DNA from: DATDIC01 sp963777625
GTDB taxonomy: Bacteria > Pseudomonadota > Alphaproteobacteria > Acetobacterales > Acetobacteraceae
Direction: 5' to 3'
Assembly (NCBI GenBank): GCA_963777625.1
Contig: CAVZRO010000001.1
Location: forward strand, 434,001 to 498,000
Length of the DNA: 64,000 nt
Each line of letters opens with the position of its first letter. Position 1 is the first letter of the stretch. The position numbers and the translations under genes are program-made. The notes under the pieces were generated by a model. It saw only the letters and a program-made list of their open reading frames with translations. It did no database searches and was not told where the DNA came from. Positions 9,592 to 18,197 of the stretch are shown one piece after another.

Positions 9592-9853
9592 GGTATTTCA
9601 CTCGAGCTGGCAGCCCCTGAAAACCGCTCGAACCCCTATTGTACGAAATAAGACATTAAAGAGCCGTGACGCGCAACAGCTTATCCATACGTACCGGCCC
9701 GCAGGTCCGCGCCAGAAAGCGGGAATGACGAACGTCACCCTCAATGCGGGTTGGTCTTATGTGACACTGACCAAACGATCACACCGATCGCCCGCCGCAT
9801 TCAGCTTCGGAACAAATCAGGAATCCTGGCTGTTCAGGGCGACCCGCATTCCA

Positions 9854-10828
9854 TCAATGCAGTTTCGGCGACTTCAGGAACTTGGTCCGATCCCCCGAGC
9901 GCACCGACAGCGTCACCGGCCCCGAATCGCGCATCAGCTTCAACCGCACCACCGCTCCCGCGCTGCCGGACGCCCACACCCGCCGCCACAGCCCGGCCAG
10001 ATCAGACACCTCTTCCCCGTTCACCGACAGCACGCGATCGCCCTGCCGCACGCCCGCCTTCTCAGCCGGGCCGCTGTCCGAAACGCCACCGATCACCAGC
10101 GTTTCGTCCGCTTCCGTCGCAAACATCCCGAGCCAAGGACGCGCCGGCCGGTTCACCCGGCCATAGCTCACCAAATCCTCCATGATCGGCCCCAGCAGCC
10201 CGATCGGCACGACCATGTTCATGTCCAGCCGATTGCCCTTGCCATCCCCGTGCTGCAGGATCAGCGAACCGATCCCGATCAGCCGGCCATCCCCGGCAAT
10301 CAGGCCGCAGCCGCCCCAGAACGGATGCGCCGGCGCGGTGAACATCGCGTCGTCCAGCACATACTCCCAGTATCCGGCGAATTCCTGCCGCCCCACCACG
10401 CGCGTCTCCACCGCATGGTGCCGCCCGCCCGCCGCGGCGAACACCACCTGGTCGCCGATCTTCACCGCGTCGGAATCCCCCAGATCGAGCGCCGGCAGAT
10501 CAAGCCGCCCCAGCGCCTGCACCAGCCCGAACCCGGTCTCCTGGTCATAGGCCAGCGCATGGCCCGGGATCGCCCGCCCGTCCGCCGACGTGATCCAGAT
10601 CGTCTCGGCCTCGGTGATCAGATACCCGATCGTCGCAACCAATCCCGAGTCCCGGATCACCACGCCGCTGCCCGCGCGCTCCGTCCCCAGCGAGCCCGCG
10701 GTGAATGCGTCGGACGGAACATAGGTCTTCAGCCCGACTACCGCTTTCAGCGTGCGTTCCAGGTCATACGGGTAATCTTCCGGGTTCGGCTGCAGATTGG
10801 CCGGAATATCCCCATCGGCTTTCGCCAT
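9854..10828 (-). CDS. HtrA-like trypsin-fold/PDZ protein lacking the catalytic triad
   Basis: A 324-residue protein with the DegP/HtrA architecture: a trypsin-like domain (AGSGVVIRDSG, GDSDAVKIGDQV, FWGGCGL) and a C-terminal PDZ domain (RPWLGMFA..., KAGVRQGDRVLSVNGEEV). The segments that normally hold the triad read VATIGYLI instead of LTNHHVI, TGFGLV instead of TDLALL, and FWGGCGL instead of GNSGGPL. Thus His, Asp and Ser all appear lost. It is probably a pseudoprotease or binding protein. The start at 10828 is supported by GGAAGG 8 bp upstream. No signal peptide is seen, so it is likely cytoplasmic. Confidence 0.75.
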   Translation of the reverse strand: MAKADGDIPANLQPNPEDYPYDLERTLKAVVGLKTYVPSDAFTAGSLGTERAGSGVVIRDSGLVATIGYLITEAETIWITSADGRAIPGHALAYDQETGFGLVQALGRLDLPALDLGDSDAVKIGDQVVFAAAGGRHHAVETRVVGRQEFAGYWEYVLDDAMFTAPAHPFWGGCGLIAGDGRLIGIGSLILQHGDGKGNRLDMNMVVPIGLLGPIMEDLVSYGRVNRPARPWLGMFATEADETLVIGGVSDSGPAEKAGVRQGDRVLSVNGEEVSDLAGLWRRVWASGSAGAVVRLKLMRDSGPVTLSVRSGDRTKFLKSPKLH

Positions 10829-11073
10829 GCCGTACCTTCCTTCCAGACATCCAAGTATCGGCGGTTTTCCCGCGCCTGCCAACGGCGGTGCAGCCAGGAA
10901 GGCCAGAGGCTTTGCCCGTGTGGCGACCGTTAACGAACCGACAGCCATGGCAAGCAATGGATCAACGCCCGCCGCCAACTTTGAGTCGGTCGCGCCGCCA
11001 GGGCCGGCCGGCGGCATGCGTGACCCACCGCATGCTCGATACCTTCAAACGCTGATCGGTAGCCGAACGGGCG

Positions 11074-12186
11074 TCAACCGTGTTTCGCTGCAGCCTGCGC
11101 CGCCAACCCGCTCCGTGCCACTGACCTGATGGCATGCATCTCCCGAAACGAGACCAGGCGCCGCTCACTCTCGTCCCAAAGGACCATGTGCACACACCGG
11201 ACACTTTGCAACAGCGTCAGTCGCCCGACGGCTGCGAGTTGCGGATAATCCCCAAGCACGCGTTGCAGTCGGTAAAACGGGATACGGGTGCAAAGATGGT
11301 GCACGTGGTGCACGCCGATATTGGCGGCGAACCAGCGCATGATGCCCGGCAGATCATAATACGAACTGCCGTGCAGCGCGGCCGTGTGAAAGTTCCAGGC
11401 CTCGTCGCGGTCCCAGCAGGTAGCCTCGAATTGGTGCTGTACGTAGAACAGCCACACGCCGATGGACGCTGCCAGGATCGTGATCGGCAACTGCACCAGC
11501 AGGAAAGGGCCAACGCCGACCAGCCACATCAGCGCCACGACCAGAAGTGCAATCGTGACGTTCGTTGCCATTGTACTGACCCAGAGCCGCGCGCTGCTGC
11601 GCATCAGCCCTCTCGGCAGCCGATGTCGCAAGATGAACAAATAGGCGGGGCCGATGCCGAACATCACGATCGGGTGCCGGTACAGTCGATAAATCAGCCG
11701 ACGTCGCAGCGGCAGGGCTAGAAATTCGCTGACAGTCAGCGTGTTGATGTCGCCGATTCCCCGGTGATCGAGATTACCAGACCCCGCATGGTGGCGGGCG
11801 TGGCTCTGTCGCCAAAAATCGTACGGCGTCAATGTCACGACGCTGATCGCGCGTCCGACCCAATCGTTCGCCAGTCGGTGGTGGAAGAACGATCCATGAC
11901 CGCAGTCGTGTTGAATCATGAACAGGCGCACGACGAGGCCCGCGGCGGGTACCGCGAGCAGCAGGCAAATCCAGTAGTCGATGTCGAGGGTGGCCCACAT
12001 CAGAATCCAGATGAGAACCAGGGGGGCGGCGGTGATCAGCAGCTCGATGGCACCGCGGGCGCTGTTCGGCTCGCGGTAACGGTCAAATGCGTGCGCCAAT
12101 GCGCGCGAATTCAGCACCCTCCTGAACACGAGATCGTCGATTGCGGATCGGGATGGGTCGCTTGGGTTCACACGTTCCTGGCTCAT
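11074..12186 (-). CDS. Membrane fatty acid desaturase
   Basis: A 370-residue integral membrane di-iron desaturase. The three histidine boxes are HDCGH (residues 93-97), HARHH (129-133) and HHVHH near the C-terminus, with hydrophobic segments between them. It introduces a double bond into acyl lipid chains using O2 and an electron donor. The start at 12186 (MSQERV) follows GGAAG; a GTG at 12213 in the same frame is an alternative. The 212-bp AT-richer upstream spacer probably holds its promoter. No redox partner gene is adjacent. Confidence 0.85.
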   Translation of the reverse strand: MSQERVNPSDPSRSAIDDLVFRRVLNSRALAHAFDRYREPNSARGAIELLITAAPLVLIWILMWATLDIDYWICLLLAVPAAGLVVRLFMIQHDCGHGSFFHHRLANDWVGRAISVVTLTPYDFWRQSHARHHAGSGNLDHRGIGDINTLTVSEFLALPLRRRLIYRLYRHPIVMFGIGPAYLFILRHRLPRGLMRSSARLWVSTMATNVTIALLVVALMWLVGVGPFLLVQLPITILAASIGVWLFYVQHQFEATCWDRDEAWNFHTAALHGSSYYDLPGIMRWFAANIGVHHVHHLCTRIPFYRLQRVLGDYPQLAAVGRLTLLQSVRCVHMVLWDESERRLVSFREMHAIRSVARSGLAAQAAAKHG

Positions 12187-12398
12187 TTGATCATCTTCCG
12201 CGGCTGACCTCACCGGTATGCGCCGACGGGCAAGTCAAACGCAAACCGGCTCACCGAGACATGTCGCGGGGCGAGCGCGTCGCCAGCTCCTGCACACAAG
12301 ACTGCGCACCGGCGCCGGCCGAAGACCAACGTAGCGGCGGAGCGGCATTCTATAGTGACATTGCAAATAATACTACGACACACAACCGCGCGACAAAC

Positions 12399-13430
12399 CT
12401 ACTCGCCCACCCGATGCCGTCCCCCCCAAGGGTCCCGCACCACCCCGTCGCCCTCGTCATAGGAAGGCCCCACCGGCACCTTGCCGAACCCGCCCGGCAC
12501 ATCCAGCACATACGTGGGCCACGCCAGCCCAGTCACCCGCCCGCGCAAACCCTCCAGCAACCGCCGCCCTTCCTCCATCGGCACGCGAAACCGCTCCGTC
12601 CCCGGCGCCCGATCCAACTGATGCAGGTAATAGGGCTTCACCCGAGCCCCCAGCATCGCCCGGAACAGCCCCTCCAGCGCGGCCACGCTGTCATTCACCC
12701 CGCGCAGCAGCACGGACTGCCCCAGCACCGGAATCCCCTCCCGCTGCAACCGCCCCAGCGCCGCCCGTGCCGCCTCGGTGAACTCCCGTGCATGGTTCGC
12801 ATGCACCACGACGAACAGGGCCGCCATGGTCCGCAGAGCGCCGGCCATCTCCTCCGTCATCCGCTCCGGCTCCGCCACCGGCACCCGGGTATGGATGCGC
12901 ACGATCTCCACGTGCGGAATCGCGGCCAACGCCTCGATGATCCCCCGCATCCGCCGTGCCGACAGCATCAGCGGATCACCCCCGGTCAGGATCACTTCCT
13001 TGATTGCGGGTCGCTCCGCTATCCACGCGTAAGCCGCGGCCAGTTCCGCCTCGGACAGCACCCCGCCATCCGGCCCCACATGCTCGCGCCGGAAGCAGAA
13101 CCGGCAATAGACGGGGCAGACCAGCAGCGGCTTCAGCAGCGCCCGATCCGGATACCGGTGCACCACCCCGGGCAACGGCGAGAACGCCTCGTCCCCGATC
13201 GGATCGCTCCGCTCCCCCAGCGCCAGCACAAGCTCGTCCGGATGCGGGATAAACTGGCGTCCGATCGGATCATCCGGGCTCTCGATCAGTGCCTGCAAGG
13301 TCGGCGGCACCGCCACTGCGTAGCGTCGCCCAACCTCTGTCACCGCCTCCCGCGCCTCCGGCGATACCAGCCCCGCCGCGACCAGCCCATCGGCGTCGCG
13401 CAGCGTGCGATGGAGCCCGCCCTCAGCCAC
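12399..13430 (-). CDS. epmB: EF-P beta-lysylation protein EpmB / lysine 2,3-aminomutase-like
   Basis: A 343-residue radical SAM, PLP-dependent aminomutase. The [4Fe-4S] cluster motif CxxxCxxC is Cys105, Cys109 and Cys112 (CPVYCRFC). It is followed by REHVG, LTGGDPL and the C-terminal KPYYLHQLD and LDVPGG motifs of the KamA/EpmB family. The short length favours EpmB, which makes beta-lysine for elongation factor P, over catabolic KamA. It starts with GTG and lies 3 bp after the lipoprotein gene in a three-gene operon (14431 to 12399). No epmA was seen in the window. Confidence 0.8.
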   Translation of the reverse strand: MAEGGLHRTLRDADGLVAAGLVSPEAREAVTEVGRRYAVAVPPTLQALIESPDDPIGRQFIPHPDELVLALGERSDPIGDEAFSPLPGVVHRYPDRALLKPLLVCPVYCRFCFRREHVGPDGGVLSEAELAAAYAWIAERPAIKEVILTGGDPLMLSARRMRGIIEALAAIPHVEIVRIHTRVPVAEPERMTEEMAGALRTMAALFVVVHANHAREFTEAARAALGRLQREGIPVLGQSVLLRGVNDSVAALEGLFRAMLGARVKPYYLHQLDRAPGTERFRVPMEEGRRLLEGLRGRVTGLAWPTYVLDVPGGFGKVPVGPSYDEGDGVVRDPWGGRHRVGE

Positions 13431-13433
13431 TGA

Positions 13434-13898
13434 TCAGCGGCTCGGCGACCCGCTTGCCGGCAGAGCGCCCGCCGGCGAGCCGCCAGGCCCCGACGGCGCC
13501 GAGCCTCCCGCAGGCCCCGGTCCCCCCAGCGTTCGGCTCGTCTCGGTGCCGGTATTACGGATGCAATCCTGGATCATCCGCTCCTGCGCGAACTGATCCG
13601 ACAATCCCCGCGTCGGCAGGTCGGTCAGGCCAGTGCTCGATTGCGGGGTAAACGGTGTCTGAATCCGATAGATCTGGTCGCGGTTCTGGACCGCATACGT
13701 ATTGTTCGCCTGCTGCCGACAGGCCGTGGCCGTATCCCGATCGGTCACCGAAAGCGGCTGCGACGCTCCGCCAGCCGAGCACGCCGTCAGCACCAACAAA
13801 CCCGCCAGCACGCTCCACCGCCGTCCCGTCACCCCCGGCGAGTGCCTCAGCACACCCAGGCCCACGCGCAGGCGGATCGTTTCGGCGCTCGGTCTCAT
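13434..13898 (-). CDS. Small lipoprotein of unknown function
   Basis: A 154-residue protein with a basic N-region, a hydrophobic segment and a lipobox LTAC (Cys near residue 40), so it is predicted to be lipid-anchored. The mature part has two further Cys residues (TACRQQANNTYAV and QDCIRN) that could form a disulfide, and a Gly/Pro/Ser-rich tail. It overlaps the preceding gene by 4 bp (ATGA) and precedes epmB. The signal peptide is unusually long, so the ATG may lie further in. The family is not recognised. Confidence 0.65.
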   Translation of the reverse strand: MRPSAETIRLRVGLGVLRHSPGVTGRRWSVLAGLLVLTACSAGGASQPLSVTDRDTATACRQQANNTYAVQNRDQIYRIQTPFTPQSSTGLTDLPTRGLSDQFAQERMIQDCIRNTGTETSRTLGGPGPAGGSAPSGPGGSPAGALPASGSPSR

Positions 13899-14431
13899 GG
13901 GCGTGCTCCGGCAAACTGAACGGCTGGACGTGGGGCTTGCAGCACCAATGGCGGAATCCGTGCGCGAAACAGCTCCTCATCGAACCGTGCCTCGGCTGTC
14001 AACGGCGCGATCGCCGCGGCGCGCAGCAGCGCCGGATCCAGTTCCGCCCCGTCCCGCGCCAGCCGGAACAGCGGTGCGGCCCAGGCTGCCCGCGCCAGAA
14101 GATCCACCAATGCCAGCAGCCGCAGGCACAGCGACAGCCCGTAGCAGGTTCCCATGCCCACCGTCCCGTCCACCGCGCTCGCCCAGCACAGCGCGTCGCG
14201 GTCCGCCAGCGCCAGGTCCGTCGTGCTGCCGTCCGCGCGCCGGAATCGAAAGCCGCGCATCGAGCCCCACACGGACCCGATCGCCGCATCCCGCGCCGCA
14301 TACCACGCACGCTCGATATCGCGCCCGCGTACCGCCGGCAGCTCCTCGGGGGGCAGATCGACCAGATAGGTCCGCGACCCGTCCGCCCCGACCCCGACAC
14401 GCACGCTCGGGCGATGATTGCTCACATCCAT
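13895..14431 (-). CDS. Conserved hypothetical protein, first gene of the epmB operon
   Basis: A 178-residue soluble protein with no recognised domain. It begins MDVSNHRPSVRVGVGADGSRTYLVDLPP and has a Cys-containing central segment (GMGTCYGLSLCLRLLALVDLL). An ATG at 14431 or a TTG at 14434 could start it. It overlaps the lipoprotein gene by 4 bp, so translation is probably coupled. An 83-bp spacer separates it from the divergent amidase gene and must contain both promoters. Confidence 0.6.
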   Translation of the reverse strand: MDVSNHRPSVRVGVGADGSRTYLVDLPPEELPAVRGRDIERAWYAARDAAIGSVWGSMRGFRFRRADGSTTDLALADRDALCWASAVDGTVGMGTCYGLSLCLRLLALVDLLARAAWAAPLFRLARDGAELDPALLRAAAIAPLTAEARFDEELFRARIPPLVLQAPRPAVQFAGARP

Positions 14432-14514
14432 CAACGAAAAGATGGACCGCCGCGCCGCGCCGCGCCAGTCTTGACGTCGCCCGAAAACCCTGCGTCACCG
14501 GAGGCACTACTCTC

Positions 14515-15785
14515 ATGCAGGATCCGTCCCGCCTCACCGCCAGCGACGCCGCGCGCCTGATCCGCAATGGCAAGCTGACGCCAGTGGACCTCATGGAGTC
14601 CTGCCTCGCCCGCATCGCCGCGCGCGAACCGGAGGTGCATGCCTTCGCGTGGTTCAAGCGCAGACCAGGCCCGCCGCGCTGCCGCCTCGGCGCGACCCGG
14701 CCCGCTGCACGGGCTGCCGCTCGGCGTGAAAGACGTGCTCGATACCGCCGACATGCCAAGCCAGTACCGGCTCGCCGATCTGGCGCGACTGGCAACCCAG
14801 GGCCGATGCCGCATGCGTCGCTTGGGCCAGGGCCGCCGGAGCCGTCGTGATGGGCAAGACCGTCACCACCGAGTTCGCCACCCGCAAGCCCGGCCCGACC
14901 GCCAATCCGCACCGCCTGCACCACACGCCGGGCGGCTCCAGCAGCGGCTCGGCGGCTGGCGTGGCGGATTTCTTCTTCCCGTTCGCCTACGGCACGCAGA
15001 CCGCCGGCAGCGTGATCCGCCCGGCCGCCTATTGCGGGGTCGTCGGCTACAAACCGAGCTTCGACACGATCAACCGGTTCGGCATGAAGCTCATGTCCGG
15101 CAGCCTGGACACGGTCGGTGTCATGGCCCGCACGGTGGCGGACTGCGCGTTGCTGGCGTCCTCCGTCTCCGGGCGCGACCTCGGCGATCCGGGCCACCCG
15201 ACAGAACGCGCCCCGCGCATCGGCCTCTGCCGCTCGCCCTCATGGCCGCTCGCGCTGCCGGAGACCCAGGCGCTTCTGGAACAAGCCGCCAACGCGTTGG
15301 GCCGGGCCGGCGCCAGCGTGACCGACCGGGAACTGCCAGACCAGTTCTCGCGGCTGACCGAGGCCCACCCGATCATCATGAACAACGAGAGCGGCCGGGG
15401 TTTGGGCTGGGAGCTGGCCACGGCGCTCGACCGAATCAGCCCCGAGCTGCGCGAGCGGCTGGAATTCGGCCTCGCGCAAACCGAGCCGGTCCTGGCGGAT
15501 GCCTATGCCGTCTTCGACCGCACGCAGCGTGCCTTCCCGGCGGTCATGGAAGGGTTGGACGTATTGCTTACCCCGTCTGCCCCCGGCCAGGCTCCTGCCG
15601 GGCTGCAATGGACTGGCGATCCCGCTTTCAACTTCATCTGGACCAGCCTGCACGTCCCCTGCGTGACGGTACCCGCCGGCACTGGACCGGATGGATTGCC
15701 CCTCGGCATCCAGATCGTCGGCCGCCGGGACGACGACCGCGCCGTGCTCGCCTGGGCGCAATGGATCGCAGCGGCCATGCAATAA
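14515..15785 (+). pseudogene. Amidase signature family hydrolase, two frameshifts
   Basis: An amidase of about 422 residues read through three frames. The start ATG follows GGAGG. Breaks near 14660 (AFAWF to DQARRAA) and 14770 (MPSQY to GSPIWRDW) are each bridged without loss of conserved residues. The catalytic Ser-cisSer-Lys set is present: GVKDVLDT (Lys), GGSSSGSAAG (cis-Ser) and TQTAGSVIRPA (Ser). Family members hydrolyse amide bonds of small carboxamides. The 3' two thirds (14847-15785) is intact. The gene is inactive as read unless the indels are errors. Confidence 0.8.
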
Positions 15786-15823
15786 AAGTTTCACCAAGGG
15801 GTGTGCCTGAAGTTTCCCCCAGA

Positions 15824-16798
15824 TCAGCCGCGGAGCCGGCCGAGCCGCCTGATCGATGCCAGTGCCTTCTCCTGCGGCAGTCCGGGCCATTGCACGCGCA
15901 TGATGAAGTGATTGACGCCCAACCGTTCCTGCCAGCGCGCGATCTCTTCCTTCACCGACACCGCATCGCCGATGATGAAGCGGTCTTTCGCCATCTCCTC
16001 GAATGTCATGCCGGCGGTCGGGCTTTCCATTCCCCATGCCGCGTAGGAGGCGTATTTGTATTCCAGCGCGGAACGGCATTCTTCCATGGCGGTGCGGTGG
16101 CTTTCGCCGACGTAGCACTCGCGGGCGATGGGGAACTCGGTCACCTGGCGGCCGGCCGCCAGCAATGCCTCGCGATAGATGCGCATCAGCGGCTCCGTCG
16201 CGCCGAGCGTGGTGGCGTTGGCGATCAGCCACGCGTCGCCGATGCGCGCCGCCCGCTTCACCGCGGCTTCCACCAATCCGGCCACCCAGACCGGAGGCCC
16301 GCCGGGCCGGAGCGGCTTCACGCTGATGCCGTGGTCCTTCACCGTGTAGAAGCGCCCATCGAACGAAACGCTGTCCTCCGTCCACAGGCGACGGATCAGC
16401 GCGATGCTTTCGGAGAACCGAGGGGCTCGTTCCGTCAGTGATACGTTGAATGCGGTGAATTCGCCGGGACGATAGCCGAGGCCGACACCGAGGACGAAGT
16501 TCCCTCCGCTCAAGACGTCCAGCGTGGCGGCTTCTTCCGCGACATGCACCGGGTTGAGCAGAGGCAGCAGCAGGATGTTGCCGCCGATTGTCATGCCCTG
16601 TGCCTCGCGCAGCAAATAGGCCATCAGCGGCGTGATCTGCAGCATTTGCAGCGGCGCGGTGAGGTAGTGATGGGGGAACAGCAGGGAAGAGAAACCGGCG
16701 TCGCGCGCGACGCGCACTTGCTCCACCAACTCCGGGACGCGAGCGGCGACGGAATCGCCGGCGGGGAACTGGGTGTTGATGAACATGCCGATCTTCAT
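15824..16798 (-). CDS. LLM class flavin-dependent oxidoreductase
   Basis: A 324-residue luciferase-like monooxygenase. It opens with MKIGMFINTQF, followed by LFPHHYLTAP, an IGGNILLLPLLNPVHVAEEAATLDVLSGGNFVLGVG core and a GLGYRPGEF motif. These enzymes use reduced flavin (FMN or F420); the substrate is unknown. The start at 16798 has AAGGGGG upstream. The gene is divergent from the thiolase operon across a 161-bp spacer and convergent with the amidase. Confidence 0.85.
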   Translation of the reverse strand: MKIGMFINTQFPAGDSVAARVPELVEQVRVARDAGFSSLLFPHHYLTAPLQMLQITPLMAYLLREAQGMTIGGNILLLPLLNPVHVAEEAATLDVLSGGNFVLGVGLGYRPGEFTAFNVSLTERAPRFSESIALIRRLWTEDSVSFDGRFYTVKDHGISVKPLRPGGPPVWVAGLVEAAVKRAARIGDAWLIANATTLGATEPLMRIYREALLAAGRQVTEFPIARECYVGESHRTAMEECRSALEYKYASYAAWGMESPTAGMTFEEMAKDRFIIGDAVSVKEEIARWQERLGVNHFIMRVQWPGLPQEKALASIRRLGRLRG

Positions 16799-16959
16799 GA
16801 TCGCCCCCTTGTTGCCTGTTGCCACGAACGTCCCTTCTCTTCCCGCGACCGTGGTTCCAGGGCAAACCGGGGACAATGTGGCCGACCGGGGCCGAGTGTC
16901 GCCTTCATTCGGCTGCTGCCGTAAGATGCACTGGATGGATCATCACAGGAGCGCGGCAC

Positions 16960-18132
16960 ATGACCGAAGCCTGCATCGTCGGCTGGGCACATTCCCCGTT
17001 CGGCAAGCTGGAAGACCCGGATGTCGAGAGCCTGATCGGGCGTGTTGCCGGGGCCGCCATCGCGGATGCCGGGATTTCGCCGGGCGAGATCGAGGCAAGC
17101 TTCGTGAGCCTGTTCAATAACGGTTTCTCGGCACAGGATTTTCCCGCTTCCCTGGTGCTGCAGCATCTGCCGGAGCTGCGCTTCAAGCCGGCCACCCGGT
17201 TTGAGAACGCCTGCGCGTCGGGCTCAGCGGCTGTCCACGGCGCGCGCGATTTTCTGGCCGCCGGGCGCGGGAGGTTCGCGCTGGTGATCGGGGTGGAGAA
17301 GATGACCGCAACACCCGGGTCGGAGGTCGGCGATATCCTGCTGAAGGCAAGCTACAAAAAGGAGGAATCGGATATTCCAGCGGGGTTTGCCGGCGTGTTC
17401 GGGCGCATCGCGGAACGGTATTTCCAGCGCTATGGCGACCAGTCGGATGCCCTGGCGGCGATTGCGGCGAAGAACCACAAGAACGGCGTCGCCAATCCGT
17501 ATGCGCAGATGCGCAAGGATCTGGGGTTCGATTTCTGTCGTAAGGTGAGTGAGAAAAACCCGTATGTCGCGCCGCCGTTGAAGCGGACCGACTGCTCCCT
17601 GGTGTCGGACGGCGCCGCCGCGCTGGTGCTGACCGACGAGGACACCGCGCGCGGCATGGGCAAGGCGGTGCGCTTCCGCGCAGCGGTGCAGGTGAACGAT
17701 TTCCTGCCCATCAGCAAGCGGGATATCACGCAGTTCGAGGGTGGTGCGCAGGCGTGGCGGCACGCGCTGGATGCGGCCGGGCTGAAGCTGGACGACCTGT
17801 CCTTCGTGGAATCGCATGATTGTTTCACCATCGCCGAGTTGCTGGAATATGAGGCGATGGGGCTGACGGCGCCGGGGCAGGGTGCGCGCGCGGTGCTGGA
17901 AGGCTGGACGCAGAAGGATGGAAAGTTGCCGGTGAACCCGTCGGGTGGGCTGAAGGCGAAGGGTCATCCGATCGGCGCCACCGGTGTTTCCATGCACGCG
18001 CTGGTTGCGATGCAGTTGACCGGCCAGGCGCCCGAGGGAATGCAATTGGCGAAAGCGGATATTGGTGGCGTATTCAACATGGGCGGCGCCGCGGTTGCCA
18101 ACTACGTGTCGATTCTGGAGCGGCTGCGCTGA
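16960..18132 (+). CDS. SCP-x/acetyl-CoA acetyltransferase-type thiolase
   Basis: A 390-residue thiolase. The nucleophile lies in ENACASGSAA (Cys near residue 87). ESHDCF and GHPIGATG carry the His and Cys of the second catalytic block. The sequence is of the SCP-x-like branch used in degradation of branched or sterol side chains rather than the FadA type. It heads an operon with an acyl-CoA ligase and a DOPA-dioxygenase-like gene, which suggests CoA-dependent catabolism of an aromatic or branched acid. The ATG follows CAGGAGC. Confidence 0.85.
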   Translation: MTEACIVGWAHSPFGKLEDPDVESLIGRVAGAAIADAGISPGEIEASFVSLFNNGFSAQDFPASLVLQHLPELRFKPATRFENACASGSAAVHGARDFLAAGRGRFALVIGVEKMTATPGSEVGDILLKASYKKEESDIPAGFAGVFGRIAERYFQRYGDQSDALAAIAAKNHKNGVANPYAQMRKDLGFDFCRKVSEKNPYVAPPLKRTDCSLVSDGAAALVLTDEDTARGMGKAVRFRAAVQVNDFLPISKRDITQFEGGAQAWRHALDAAGLKLDDLSFVESHDCFTIAELLEYEAMGLTAPGQGARAVLEGWTQKDGKLPVNPSGGLKAKGHPIGATGVSMHALVAMQLTGQAPEGMQLAKADIGGVFNMGGAAVANYVSILERLR

Positions 18133-18197
18133 TCCCGACCGCGAATCTCGCCTGCCTGCTGCTGCAGACCGCGCGTCGGTGGCCAGACCGGCCCGGT

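Noticed and set aside
9446..10933. 495-codon frame on the plus strand
   Set aside because: It runs antisense to the HtrA-like gene and into the cyclase region; low-complexity Arg/Pro/His composition, no domain.
12340..12400. Putative sigma-70 promoter for the desaturase
   Set aside because: A TATAGAAT-like word (12347-12354, minus strand) exists, but no convincing -35 at 17 bp; too weak to annotate.
12141..13433. 430-codon frame on the plus strand
   Set aside because: Antisense to the EpmB-like radical SAM gene, which has all of its cluster cysteines and TIM-barrel motifs on the other strand.
14639..16441. 600-codon plus-strand frame beyond the amidase
   Set aside because: Only its first 40 codons are part of the amidase; the rest is the antisense or out-of-frame shadow of the amidase and luciferase-like genes.
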